Of a DNA stretch of 64,000 nucleotides, positions 1-11,005 are shown piece by piece. Within the stretch, counting starts at the first letter, position 1, and the number at the start of each line of letters is the position of its first letter. Origin of the DNA: Cryptomeria japonica (Eukaryota > Streptophyta > Pinopsida > Cupressales > Cupressaceae). The DNA lies in the NCBI RefSeq assembly GCF_030272615.1, contig NC_081406.1, forward strand, positions 183,771,770 to 183,835,769, written 5' to 3'. A program made the position numbers and the translations under genes. The notes under the pieces were generated by a model, which was not told the origin of the DNA, did not search any database, and saw only the letters and a list, made by a program, of their open reading frames with translations.

Positions 1-218
1 ATCTCAACCACTGATTTGGCTCATCAATATTTTGAAGGAAACACTGCTTTTTGGGAATTTCGCTCTGGACCCTTTGGAAGGGTCAAGAGCGAAATTCTCT
101 TCTGAGCTCAAAATTCTCATTTTTTGAAAATCCAAATCTTTCCAAGGCATTCTAAATGGGTCCTATCACTATAGTCTAGGCCTAGTTTTACTTAAACTTT
201 GGAAGAAAAGGTGGCTTT
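1..218 (-). mobile_element. LTR D, left visible fragment (interrupted)
   Basis: This is the leftmost visible part of an old minus-strand LTR whose U5 end lies outside the window. It holds one palindrome unit (about 57-96) of the CGCTC...GAGCG type. The segment stops at 218, where a TGTAATGTCCCC-type LTR is inserted with target duplication GCTTT (214-218 and 6266-6270). Excising that insertion puts the next palindrome 167 bp after this one, the same spacing as in the rest of D. The nesting is read directly from the sequence; assignment to the A/B/C family rests on shared palindromes and the shared right terminus at 12680. Confidence 0.75.
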
Positions 219-763
219 TGTAATGTCCCCACTTTAGCAGTTGACCAAGTGTGTGTGCGTTAGCCTTGTTCTACATGGTCCCGAGGGCTAATGAAGGGTT
301 TAAGGGGATCCTGTTGTGTTTTGGCCTAGTCATTTCTAGTTTGGGCCAAAACGAAGTTGATTTACTCAGTTTCAGGCATACTTACTATTTTTAGTAAGTC
401 AGCAGGACATAGTGGAGGCCAGTTTTGGTGTTTGGATTTGATATTCCTCGGTGAGAGCTTTCCGACTAGCTATCACTCGCATTATTCGGAGTCCAATTGC
501 TAATACATTTTAATGCCTAAAGTTTTATTAAAGTAACATTTAATTTAATTGTAAAATATTAAAGTGTTACTCTAATATTTATTTTATGGGGATCTGTACC
601 CAAGGGAGACATAAGTGAATATTTTAATATATGTTTTATATTGCTCATCTTTTATCCCACATTGCCCATGAGAGTTGAGTGGACCCTTGGAAAAAGAATA
701 AAAGAAAGCGTTTGTGGCTTCATTAGATATGTGGAATATGAGAAGAATTGGTATGTGTGAGTT

Positions 764-2018
764 GCAGATCCGTTCTTGGCATTAGAGGACGTCTATCCTC
801 TCTTGTGACATTCTAGACGTCATTCCCCTGGGGTTTGGCCTTTGGAACCCATTGCTATCAGCTTCATTATCAGGCAGATTGGGTGCATTTCCTGCTACAG
901 GCAGATTTAATGTTTGTTCATATCTTCTTCCTGTTGTGACGTTTTCACACATTGCCCCATTGCAAATGGGGACCCCTGCTTTTTTTTGCTTTTTAGGGTT
1001 TGTTTTTAGGGTTTTGTCCGTTAGCCTTTGCATTTTGAGTGTCGCGAAGGGGATCACATGGATAGCAAGTCCGGCTTGAGTGATGTCCTGATCCTGAAAT
1101 TTGGCTAAGTCTGAAAGTCCTGATCCTGAAAATTTGACTAAGTTTGGAAACTGAAAAACCTCCAAAAACTAGATTTTGCAATATAACTCCTGGAGGTCTG
1201 AAACCACTCTCAAACATCCTCAAAGTATATATGGAATATAACTTATCTTTCTTATACTTAAATGTTATATTCCATAAAAATTATCCTGATAGAGAGTTCA
1301 AAAAGTCAAATTTCGCTCTTGTCCTTCACTGAGGATCCAGAGCGAATTTCGCTCCTGTCCCTCTCCAAGGGTCCAGGGCGAAAAGGCTTATTTGAGTCAT
1401 TCTTGACCTTGTTTGGTTAAATTGAAACATCAAAGGCATGGTGGAGGACGAAATGAACGTGATAGAGCATCCAGACTTGATTGAAGACAATAAAAATGAT
1501 GGAGTTTTTGCCTAGAAGGGTAATTTCGCTCTTGTCCCTCACCAAGGGTCCAGAGCGAAATTCTTCATATACTCACTTTTAGACCTTTCTTGGACTTGAA
1601 CTCTTATTCATGGCATTTAACAAGATGAAATCTTCCCTAGCCAAGACATTTCATGATGAAAGATGAAGCATTTTGGCCTAGAGGGCAAAATTCGCTCCTG
1701 TCCCTCACTGAAGGATCGGAGCTTGATTTTCAAATTTGCACTATTTTTGCAAGATCAAAATGATTTTATGATTTGAAGAGATCTAGGAGGGCATGTTTTG
1801 TCCATTGAATATAATTTGAGTGGTCCACAAAGGAGGAAATCAACCCAAGTGACAATAGGCGCTCCTGTCCCTCTCCAAGGGTTCAGAGCAATTTTCTAAA
1901 AGTGCAATTTTCTTGCAAAGACAAGGCGAGTTTTGTGATTGAAATGAATGGAAGAGGGCATGTTTAACCCGTTGAAGATAATTTGGAAGGCCGACAAAGG
2001 ATGGATAAGCTTAAATTT
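764..2018 (+). repeat. Tandem duplication, unit 1 (1255 bp)
   Basis: This unit is repeated directly at 2019-3260. The two are near-identical apart from a 13-bp indel near 1000/2255 and scattered substitutions. Each contains 168 bp of the host TGTAATGTCCCC LTR followed by about 1.09 kb of the 5' part of LTR A, so the duplication happened after LTR A inserted. The short word TTGCA occurs at both junctions and at the far end (762-766, 2017-2021, 3259-3263), suggesting microhomology at the breakpoints. Confidence 0.92.
932..2018 (+). mobile_element. Duplicated 5' part of LTR A
   Basis: It starts TGTTGTGACGTTTTCACAC, preceded by CTTCC (927-931), the same target word as at 2182-2186. It has the terminal palindrome CCCCATTGCAAATGGGG at 955-971 and palindrome units at about 1313-1381, 1523, 1689 and 1860. 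It is a by-product of the tandem duplication, not a separate insertion, because the flanking 168 bp is duplicated along with it. Confidence 0.9.
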
Positions 2019-3260
2019 GCAGATCCGTTCTTGGCATTAGAGGACGTCTATCCTCTCTTGTGACATTCTAGACGTCATTCCCCTGGGGTTTGGCCTTTGG
2101 AATCCATTGCTATCAGCTTCATTATCAGGCAGATTGGGTGCATTTCCTGCTACAGGCAGATTTAATGTTTGTTCATATCTTCTTCCTGTTGTGACGTTTT
2201 CACACATTGCCCCATTGCAAATGGGGACCCCTGCTTTTTTTTGCTTTTTAGGGTTTTGTCCGTTAGCCTTTGCATTTTGAGTGTCGCCAAGGGGATCACA
2301 TGGATAGCAAGTCCGACTTGAGTGATGTCCTGATCCTGAAATTTGGCTAAGTCTGAAAGTCCTGATCCTGAAAATTTGACTAAGTCTGGAAACTAAAAAA
2401 CCTCCAAAAACTAGATTTTGCAATATAACTCCTGGAGGTCTGAAACCACTCTCAAACATCCTGAAAGTATATATGGAATATAACTTATCTTTCTTATACT
2501 TAAATGTTATATTCCATAAAAATTATCCTGATAGAGAGTTCAAAAAGTCAAATTTCGCTCCTGTCCTTCACTGAGGATCTAGAGCGAATTTCGCTCCTGT
2601 CCCTCTCCAAGGGTCCAGGGCGAAAAGGCTTATTTGAGTCATTCTTGACCTTGTTTGGTTAAATTGAAACATCAAAGGCATGGTGGAGGACGAAATGAAC
2701 GTGATAGAGCATCCAGACTTGATTGAAGACAATAAAAATGATGGAGCTTTTGCCTAGAAGGGTAATTTCGCTCCTGTCCCTCACCAAGGGTCCAGAGTGA
2801 AATTCTTCATATACACACTTTTAGACCTTTCTTGGACTTGAACTCTTATTCATGGCATGTAACAAGATGAAATCTTCCCTAGCCAAGACATTTCATGATG
2901 AAAGATGAAGCATTTTGGCCTAGAGGGCAAAATTCGCTCCTGTCCCTCACTGAAGGACCGGAGCTTGATTTTCAAATTTGCACTATTTTTGCAAGATCAA
3001 AATGATTTTATGATTTGAAGAGATCTAGGAGGGCATGTTTTGTCCATTGAATATAATTTGAGTGGTCCACAAAGGAGGAAATCAACCCAAGTGACAATAG
3101 GTGCTCCTGTCCCTCTCCAAGGGTCCAGAGCAATTTTCTAAAAGTGCAATTTTCTTGCAAAGACAAGGTGAGTTTTGTGATTGAAATGAATGGAAGAGGG
3201 CATGTTTAACCCGTTGAAGATAATTTGGAAGGCCGACAAAGGATGGATAAGCCTAAATTT
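2019..3260 (+). repeat. Tandem duplication, unit 2 (1242 bp)
   Basis: This is the second copy of 764-2018. Its right edge lies inside LTR A, which continues without a break to 5762. See unit 1 for the breakpoint microhomology. Confidence 0.92.
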
Positions 3261-3466
3261 GCAAAATTGCTCTTGTCCCTCTCCAAGGGTCCAGGGCGAA
3301 AAGGTCCTAATGCACCTTCCTCCTAGAGATCAAGTGAAATCAAACTCAAAGCTCCAATTAAAATTGCCATTTTAAATGCCTAGATGAAGTTTTGAATGTG
3401 AAAATGAGGAATGCAAGAGCAAAATTGCAAGTTCGCTCCTGTCCCTCTCCAAGGGTCCAGGGCGAA
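2554..3466 (+). repeat. Palindrome array in LTR A
   Basis: About seven imperfect palindromes with arms like TTCGCTCCTGTCCCT and AGGGTCCAGAGCGAA occur near 2554, 2591, 2767, 2935, 3103, 3269 and 3434. Apart from the first close pair, spacing is 165-177 bp. The DNA between palindromes is diverged. Confidence 0.85.
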
Positions 3467-3820
3467 GTTAGTGGCGTTCTTCATTTTTTTACCATATTTT
3501 AAACATTAATATCCTCCAAATTGCATGAGATGCCAAACTTGCCAACTTCGAAATATTTGAAAAAAAATTAATTAAATTGGCATTTAATAAAGGACACATT
3601 GACATTTAATAAATTAATTTTGAGCCTCAAAAAAATCGATTTTTTTTTATTATAAAGGCATTTAAAATTAATTTTTGTGAAATTAAAATTAATGGTTGAG
3701 CGCACAAGGCATTATTTTGTCTTTATTTATCAAGTCGGCCTTCTTCTTCTTGGTGGTTTTTTATTTTATTTTAAGGCTTAATTGCTAGGTCGGCCTCAAC
3801 AAGGATCAAGGTAAGCGCTC

Positions 3821-3828
3821 TATATAAT
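3821..3828 (+). promoter_or_regulatory. First TATA box of LTR A
   Basis: TATATAAT follows a conserved GCGCTC. The same place in LTR C has TATAAA (51676), and in LTR B a degenerate TATATTATG on the minus strand (8604-8612). Its position about 280 bp upstream of the conserved intron-like segment supports a promoter role (inference). Confidence 0.5.
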
Positions 3829-4104
3829 GGGAGAGGTTCTTTAGCAAATTCAAATCATTCTTGCATTATCTCTCATGCGAACTTGAAGAGCATATTTTGA
3901 GGAGCGAAATCCAGAAGATTGAAGGTGAAATTAAGCAGTTTGAAGGTGAATTTCCAGATTTTGGAGAAGCTAGTGGAAGGTGAAGCTCTTTTGAAGGCTA
4001 AAGGGGGCGTACTTCATCCAAGGGAGGGCTATAAATCTTGTCCAACAAAATCTGGTCCTCTTCCTTCATTTTTCAAGGTTTTGTACTTAAATACTCAAAG
4101 GAAG

Positions 4105-4341
4105 GTATGAAGAATTACTTTTTTGAAGTTCTTATTCAAGACTTATTGTGATCCCATTGCAATTTTGTAAAATCTAAGTCTTGAAAATCCAATTTCCATT
4201 CATGATTAATTTGAAAATGTATAATTCTTGATTTATCATGACTTTTTTCAAGTTAATATCTTAAGTTTTACCTTTGAAAGGTCTTAAATTTCATGCTTTG
4301 AGGTTTGATGCTCAAAAGACTAACTTTAATATTTTGTGTAG
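4105..4341 (+). other. Intron-like segment in LTR A
   Basis: The segment begins AAG|GTATGAAG and ends TTTTGTGTAG|GCATCAAATGG. The same borders occur in LTR B (minus, 8156-8345) and LTR C (52002-52200), although the interior has diverged. GT-AG borders conserved in three insertions suggest a spliced leader transcript. No transcript evidence is available here. Confidence 0.5.
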
Positions 4342-4885
4342 GCATCAAATGGAGATCCCGGAGTTGGAAAATCAAGCAAGGAGAAGGACGGCCTTCTTCG
4401 ATCCAGCATCATCAGGATAAGGGCGACCTCTTCCAGTCCAGTATTCCAAGGCAAGGTACATCATCATCTTGCACATCAAAGACAAAATAAGTCGGAGCAA
4501 GGGTTCGTTGAAGAAGCAGATAGTTCCAGATGAATTAATTAAAGCTAGCTTCTCAACAACATCAAGTTGAATATCTACCAAGATACAAGTGTCAGACGAG
4601 GTGGCATCCTAGTCATCACTTCTCCAGTTGGTGTGGTCCACCTCAGCATGTCCAGATTCAATGTACCTAACTCATGGGTGATGGCACAAACTTCGATGTA
4701 CCTACCCCAGCTATCCATTGGTTGAATTTTCTAGAGAAGACATGTGTCCAATTAATACAATTATTTCATTGGTCGAGCATTAAATGTTATGTAATGGTTG
4801 TAACAAACCCTAATTAGGGTTTTCATTATTGAATCTTGGCCATTGATCTCAAATTGATCTTAGCCATTGAATTGTATTGTGGGCA

Positions 4886-4894
4886 CTATATAAG
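4886..4894 (+). promoter_or_regulatory. Second TATA box of LTR A
   Basis: CTATATAAG lies in a well-conserved block also present in LTR C (52744) and, on the minus strand, in LTR B (7664) and LTR E (63485). It is the most likely start of the LTR transcript, about 0.87 kb from the LTR end. Confidence 0.6.
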
Positions 4895-5854
4895 CCCCGA
4901 CTCTTCATTTTGTAAAGGCAGTAAGTTGGAAGCAGTTAGAAAGGAGTTGGTGAATAGAGAGTAGTTAGAAGGTGATTAGAATAGCAATTAGAGTAGAGTA
5001 GAGAGAGAAGGCAAAGATTGTTGCCAAGATGTTGTTGTAAGAGATTTGTAACTTCATTGAAGAAATGGTGAAATTTATGAGTCGATTCGACAATTTGCAT
5101 GGTCTCTATACTTCTCATATTTGATTTCGTGTTATTAGATGAGTGGAAGAAATGTGCTTGATTGATGGTGAAATTCGTATATCCATACTACTAGCAGTTT
5201 GTTGATTACAGACTTGCCTTTTGTAGTCAACTGGAATCATTCAGCTTAAGCTTAACTTCAATTGTCGCTTCTTCATTGATATGCATCAACTTGATGGTGT
5301 CTATGCCTGCAGTGATAATTTGAACATCATAAAGTTTTCCTTCGAAGATCGCACTAACCTTGTGGAGATGGTCCTGGGATGTCAAAACAAGACTTAGTTA
5401 GAATTTCATCAAAGATCAATCATTGCTCCTACATTCCTTAGTATTAGGATTAGATTCTTTCCTCACCCTCATCTTTTTTCCTTTTTTCAAATCTAAGGCA
5501 GTAAATCCTGTGTTCCAGCAATATTCAAAGCAAATCAGAAGTTCAGTCATCAAGTGTAAGTCCCCTTGTGATTCCAGCAAATCACATCATACCACAGAGA
5601 GCTTATCCACACGTAGAGATCCTACATACAAGAACCTTGAAGTCACCCTGATTGATCCTTTTCGCGATATCTTCAGCATTCAGAGGCTTTACTCAAGAGA
5701 GGATAAGGTACCCTTGGGTATTTTATTCTGTGTTTGATAAGTGTACAAAAAACACATCAACACTTCCCTACTTGTCCGATGCTTATGCCATTTTGAGGAG
5801 ATAATTTTATGAAGATATTGGACCTGTTGAAGACAAATTAATATTGCTGCAACA

Positions 5855-5929
5855 CTATTCACGCAGTTACTATTCACGCGGGTACTATTCACGTGGTTAC
5901 TATTCACGCGGGTACTATTCATGTCACTG
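5855..5929 (+). repeat. 15-bp minisatellite, 5 units
   Basis: Units start at 5855, 5870, 5885, 5900 and 5915, each beginning CTATTCAC or CTATTCAT. It lies in the TGTAATGTCCCC-type LTR, to the right of nested LTR A. Confidence 0.85.
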
Positions 5930-6270
5930 TAGCAGCAAGATTGAAAATGATTGCTGGAGTATTATGTCAATAATGCTGGAATAATTAGTGAGTTGATAAT
6001 CTACCATGTATTTGATTTTATTAAAATCTGAAAATAACATCTTATTAGCAGTAGTTCAATTTTCAGTTTGCATATTATTGTAATTTCATTCTTGTCCATA
6101 TTCTGTGATTTCAATTCCATGTAAAACAAACCAACATTTCATTTCCGGAGCCATAAGGGAATTTAAAACATTAAATGGAGAAATAAGGAGTTGGATGCAA
6201 ACTGTTTGATAAGATTCCTAGCAGCAATTGGTATGGTTTTTGGGCATTCCGGGGTGTCCATTGCAGCTTT

Positions 6271-6811
6271 GATGTTTTTCGCCCTGGACCCTTTGGAAGG
6301 GTCAGGAGCGATTTTCTTTGCTTGGGCTTACTCCTCCATCATTCTGACTTCAATCCACCTCACAAGGTTAGGAAATTGTCTTCTTCATTCACCCAATCCA
6401 AGTTTGATTTGTTCTTGCAAGGCAAAATAGGGGATTTTAGGATTTTCGCCCTGAACCCTTTGGAAGGGTTAGGAGCGAAAATCTTTCTCTGACCTAGAAT
6501 CATCATTTTTTGAAACAAACATCCACTCAAAGGTGGTCTCAAGGGCAATTTTCTACCTTGGTCTAGTCTTGTCTTAGCACAAACTTGAAAGGAACATATT
6601 GGTTTTAGGATTTTCGCTCTAGACCCTTTGGAAGGGTCAGGAGCGAAAATCAGGTTTTAGGGCAATTTTCCAATCCTTTCATCTTCAAATCACCTCCAAG
6701 GCATAGAACATCTTGCCTCACTCCTTTCCAAGTCATGAAAATCAAAATCTTGTCTTAAATTGCAAGGAAAAAGGAGAATTTGGAAATTTCGCTCTGGACC
6801 CTTTGGAAGGG
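6271..6811 (-). mobile_element. LTR D, middle fragment
   Basis: Continues LTR D between the two nested insertions. Palindromes have their GGACCC cores at about 6286, 6453, 6621 and 6796, a spacing of 167-175 bp. The last palindrome is cut in half by LTR B at 6811 and resumes at 11006. Confidence 0.85.
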
Positions 6812-7663
6812 TGTTGATGTGTTTTTATGCACATGCGAACAAAGAATAAAATACCGAAGTATCTTATCCTCTCTTGAATAAAGCCTTCGAATGCTGAAGA
6901 TGTCGCGAAAAGGATCAATCGGGATGACTTCAAGGTTCTTTTTGTAGGATCTCTACGTGTGGATAAGCTCTCTGTGGTATGATGTGATTTTGCTGAAATC
7001 ACAAGGGGACTTACACTTGACGACCTAAACGTCTGATTTGCTGGAATCACGAGTCCTATTTACTAACTGGGAGACAAACAAATGGCAAAAAATGCAAGGT
7101 TCAGGAAGTCTACTCTACTACCCAGATTGCGAGAAGATGGATGAATGACTAGGTGGAGTCCTACTGGGCTGGGTCTCACCATCAGGCTGAACAATTCAAC
7201 ACCAACTCAGTGCGATCTTCTAAGGGATGCTTCCAACATGTTCAAATCGTACACCATCTGACACTGATCACCATTCAAGATAATGCATGAAACAATAGAC
7301 GTGTAACGACTTAAGATTAAGCTCATTTTATTCCAGTTGACCACGCAAGGCGCACTTACCATTAGCAAGAGGCTAGTGGTTTGGATTAGACGGATTCCAC
7401 ACAGGTGCATTCAACAATTTCCTTCATTCGATCTAATCATCTACCATCTAGAATTGAAGATTCAACAAGAAACCATGCATATTGCAAGAAACGACGCACT
7501 TCACCATTACTTCAATGAAAATGGAGTTTATTTACAATCAATGGCAACAATTTCTTGCCTTGTCCTCCTATTCTACTCTAATTGCTATTCTATCAACTGA
7601 CTACTCACCTTCTAACTATTGACTAACTAATTTCTATTCGCCTTTACAAATGAAGAGCCGAGG

Positions 7664-7672
7664 CTTATATAG
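7664..7672 (-). promoter_or_regulatory. Second TATA box of LTR B
   Basis: CTATATAAG on the minus strand, in the block conserved with LTRs A, C and E. Confidence 0.55.
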
Positions 7673-8155
7673 TGCTCTTAATACAATTCAATGGCTAAGA
7701 TCAATTTGAGATCAATGGCCAAGATTCTACAATGAAAACCCTAATTAGGGTTTGTTACAACAAACTCAATTCTGACCAATGAAATAATTGTATTAATTGG
7801 ACACATGTCTTCTCTGGAAAATTCGACCAATGGATAGCTGGGGTAGGTAAATCGAAGTTTGTGCCATCTCCCATGAGTCAGGTACATTGAATCTGGACAT
7901 GCTGAGGTGGACCAACCTGACTGGAGGAGTGATGACTAGGATGCCACCTTGTCTAACACTTGGTTGATGCTCAATTTGGTGATGCTTTCCTTCAAATGCT
8001 GGACTGGAAGAGGTTATTCCTGATGATGCTTGACCGAAGAAGGCCGTCCTTGTCGATGCTAGACGGGAGGAGGTCGCCCTTGTCCTTGCCCGATCTTCTT
8101 TGTTGAGAGTCTGCCAAGTAGTTGATCTTCCGACTCCGGGGCCGCCATTTGATGC

Positions 8156-8345
8156 CTACACAAAAGATTTAAAGTTAGTCTTTGAGCATCAAACCTTAAA
8201 GCATAGAATCCAAGACCTTCCAAGAGAACGATTCAAGATAGTAATTTGGAAATGACATGATAAATCCAGAATTCTAATTTTTCAAATTAATGGCAATGAA
8301 ATCAAAATAAATCTTGAATAAGAACTTCAAAATGATTCTTCATAC
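8156..8345 (-). other. Intron-like segment in LTR B
   Basis: On the minus strand this begins GTATG (8345) and ends TGTAG (8156), followed by GCATCAAATGG. The borders match LTRs A and C; the length is 190 bp. Confidence 0.5.
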
Positions 8346-8960
8346 CTTCCCTTGAATGCTTAACTATAAAACCTTGGAAAATGAAGGAAGACAACTGGAT
8401 TTTGTTGGATAAGATTTAGATTATAGTCCTCCCTTGGATGAATTACGCCTCCATTAGCCTTCAAAAGAGCTTCACCCTCTTTAGCCTCCAACACTTAGCA
8501 AAAATTCGCCTCCAATTTGCTGGATTTCGCTCCTCAAATTGCTCCTCAATCTCGCACTTAGAAGGAATGAATGAATGATTTGAAATTTGAAACAACACTC
8601 CTCCATAATATAGAGCGCTCACCCTACTCCCTTCAAGGCCGATTTGACAAAAAAGGGGGTAAAAAATAAATTAAAAACTCCTTAAAAGGTGGCCGACTTG
8701 CCTATAAAGGCAAGAATAATGCCCTTGAGCGCTCAAGTTGTATTTTTTAATTTTAAAAATTAATTTTAGTGCCTCCAAGGTAAAATTTTGATTATTTCAA
8801 GGCCTAAAAATTAATTTATTAAATGAAAAATGCCTTAATTAATGCAAATTTAATCCAACCTTCCAAATGCTTCGAACTTAGCAAATTTGGTGAAATTTAG
8901 CACAAACTGGAGAATATCAATGTTTGATCAAGGTTGAATGATAGGTTTGCTAATGATTTT

Positions 8961-10530
8961 GCCTTGGACCCTCTGCAAGGGTCAGGAGTGATTTTTTTTT
9001 ATTTGAGCTATAATCCACCTTAGCTTGATCATTGAACTTTTCCAGGGCAATCTCCAGGGTCCATTTCCTTGCACCACTGAGTCTGCTCATCAAAATTTTG
9101 GAGGAAATAGTGTATTTAAGGGAATTTCGCTTTGGACCCTCTGCAAGGGTCAGGAGCGACTTTCATAATTTGGCTCAAAATTGACATTTTTCAAAGTTCA
9201 AAATCCCTTCAAGGCATCTCAAATAGGTCTTCTCACTGAATTCCAGACTTAGTTCTATCCAACTTAGGAGAAAAAGTGTGATTTTGGTGTTTTTCGCCCT
9301 GGACCCTCTCCAAGGGTCAGGAGCGACTTTTTCTCCTTAGGCTTACTCCTTCATCAACTTCTCTCAAATCTTTCATTCATCGCTAGGTAATGTCCTTCCT
9401 CATCCACTCATTCAAGCTTGTTTTGTTTCTGCAGGGCAAAGTGGAGGTTTTTCAAATTTTCGCCCTGGGCCTTCTGCAAGGGTCAGGAACGACTTTTCTT
9501 CTCTTGGCCTAGAATCATCAAGTTTTGAAGCAAACCACTACTCATCATGATCTTAAAGGGCATCTTTACCTTAGTGCATCCTTGCCTTAGCAAAATCTTC
9601 AAAGAAATAGGTAGTTTTTGTGATTTTCGCCCTGGGCCTTCTGCAAGGGTTAGGAGCGACTTTTGAATTTTAAGCATATTCCTTCATTCTTCCGACTTCA
9701 AATCACCTCTAAGGCATAACACATCGCGTCCTTCTCCTATCCAAGGAAGATATATCAAGATTTTGTCTTAATTCTACAAAAAGGAGAGAACCTTGGAAAT
9801 TCGCTCTGGACCCTCTGCAAGGGTCAGGAGCGATTTTCCTAATTGCCTTCAAAACTTTCATTCTTAACAATCCTTCTTCACTTCAAGGCAATTCAAACAT
9901 CATTTCAAACTCATGCCTAGGCTTAGCTTTGCTCAAAATTTGGAGGAAAAGTTAGTCTCTAGGTTTTTTTGCTCTGGACCCTCTCCAAGGGTCAGGAGCG
10001 ATTTTCCTTTTCCAGGCTAGGTTACTTCTTGTTGGTCATCCAAATTATCTTCAAAGGATAAAACATACTCCTTACACCTACTCCATCTATAAAAATTGCT
10101 TTGATCTTGCAAGAGTCAGGTGCTTTGAGAATTTCGCTCTGGACCTCCTGCAAGGGTCAGGAGTGACTTTTGCAATTTTGACCAAAATCCCTCTCTTTTC
10201 ACCTTGAAACTTCCTGGCTGAGTAAGATTCCATCTTGCACTGTTCTATGAATAAAGTTTCATGTCCAAGAAAAGCTAACAAATGTATCTATGAGGAATTT
10301 CGCTCTGGACCCTTTGGAAGGGTCAGGAGCGAAATTGCCTTGTCCAAAATTCTTCAATTTTTCAAGGTTTTCAAATATTTCCAATTTTCCCTTCAAAATG
10401 CCTTGCAAGTCAAAATTTGGTCAAATAAGGCAAGAAATAAGTCCTAGGTTGATTTTCGCCCTGGACCCTCTCCAAGGGTTAGGAGTGAAATTTGCTTTGG
10501 ACCCTCTCCAAGGGTCAGGAGCGAAATTTG
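8961..10530 (-). repeat. Palindrome array in LTR B, about 167-bp period
   Basis: Palindrome cores (GGACCC or its variants) start at about 8966, 9134, 9301, 9467, 9634, 9808, 9976, 10141, 10307, 10463 and 10499. Spacings are 168, 167, 166, 167, 174, 168, 165, 166, 156 and 36. The left arm CGCTCTGGACCC pairs with the right arm GGGTCAGGAGCG. Spacer sequences share only short words such as GGCAAGAAATA, so the array is an old tandem repeat in which the palindrome is best preserved. Confidence 0.88.
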
Positions 10531-11005
10531 ACTTTTTTAGACTCTCCGTCAGGATAATTTTATGGAATATAATATTTAAGTATAAGTGACATTTCCTTCT
10601 ATCTTTCTTCTTGTACTTTAAGTTATATTCCATATATACTTTCAGGATGTTTGAGAGTGGTTTCAGACCTCCAGGAGCTATATTGCAAAATCTAGTTTTT
10701 GGAGGATTTTCAGTTTTCCAGACTTAAGCCAAATTTCAGTATCAGGGCATTCCAGACTTAGCCAAATTTTAGGATCAGGACATTCCAGACTTAGCCAAAT
10801 TTCAGGATCAGGACATTCCAGACTTCATCACTCATCAACTTGACCTCACTCAAGCAGAACCTGCTATCCAGGTGATCCCCTTGGCGACACTCGAAAGCTA
10901 AAGGCTAACAGACAAAACCCTAAAAGACCTAAAAAACAAACCCTAGAAAGCAAAAAAGCAGGGGTCCCCATTTGCAATGGGGCGATGTGTGAAATGGTCA
11001 CAACA

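Larger units (their letters stand above)
2187..5762 (+). mobile_element. LTR A, complete single LTR (3576 bp)
   Basis: The ends are TGTTGTGACG and CATCAACA, with perfect 5-bp target duplications CTTCC (2182-2186, 5763-5767). It has no internal region, primer-binding site or coding sequence. Modules in order: terminal palindrome (2210-2226), array of CGCTC palindromes spaced 165-177 bp (about 2554-3466), AT-rich stretch, first TATA (3821), intron-like segment (4105-4341), second TATA (4886), and U5-like sequence ending in a small GTGT/ACAC hairpin. It sits inside the 219-6265 LTR. It may be a solo LTR or a non-coding element that moves as one unit; the sequence cannot decide. Confidence 0.9.
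219..6265 (+). mobile_element. TGTAATGTCCCC-type LTR (solo), enlarged by nested LTR A
   Basis: The element starts TGTAATGTCCCC and ends TTGCA. It is flanked by perfect 5-bp target duplications GCTTT (214-218, 6266-6270). Without nested LTR A and the 1.25-kb duplication it is about 1.2 kb, with no internal region, so it is a solo LTR. It carries a perfect 7-bp hairpin, CTTACTA/TAGTAAG, at about 385-402. A TATA-like GAATAAAAG lies at about 697-705. Its start matches the fragment at 61292 and resembles the chromovirus LTRs at 41291 and 46930, so a gypsy origin is likely (inference). A 15-bp minisatellite lies near its right end. Confidence 0.85.
6812..11005 (-). mobile_element. LTR B, complete single LTR (4194 bp)
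   Basis: Read on the minus strand it starts TGTTGTGACC (11005) and ends CACATCAACA (6812). The target duplication AAGGG is perfect (6807-6811, 11006-11010). Removing the insert rebuilds a palindrome of LTR D exactly. It has the same modules as LTR A in reverse: terminal palindrome (10966-10982), palindrome array (8961-10530), intron-like segment (8156-8345), second TATA (7664-7672) and U5. There is no coding region, PBS or partner LTR. Confidence 0.93.

Noticed and set aside
852-1332. Frames in both duplicate units near the LTR A start (also 2037-2459 minus)
   Set aside because: They cross the LTR terminus and the palindrome region, have no domain, and differ between copies only through the 13-bp indel.
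4305-4490. Protein encoded by exon 2 of the LTR (ATGGAGATC... after the intron-like segment)
   Set aside because: The frame after the conserved GCATCAAATGGAGATC is not kept between LTRs A and C: LTR A stops and shifts, so coding is unlikely.
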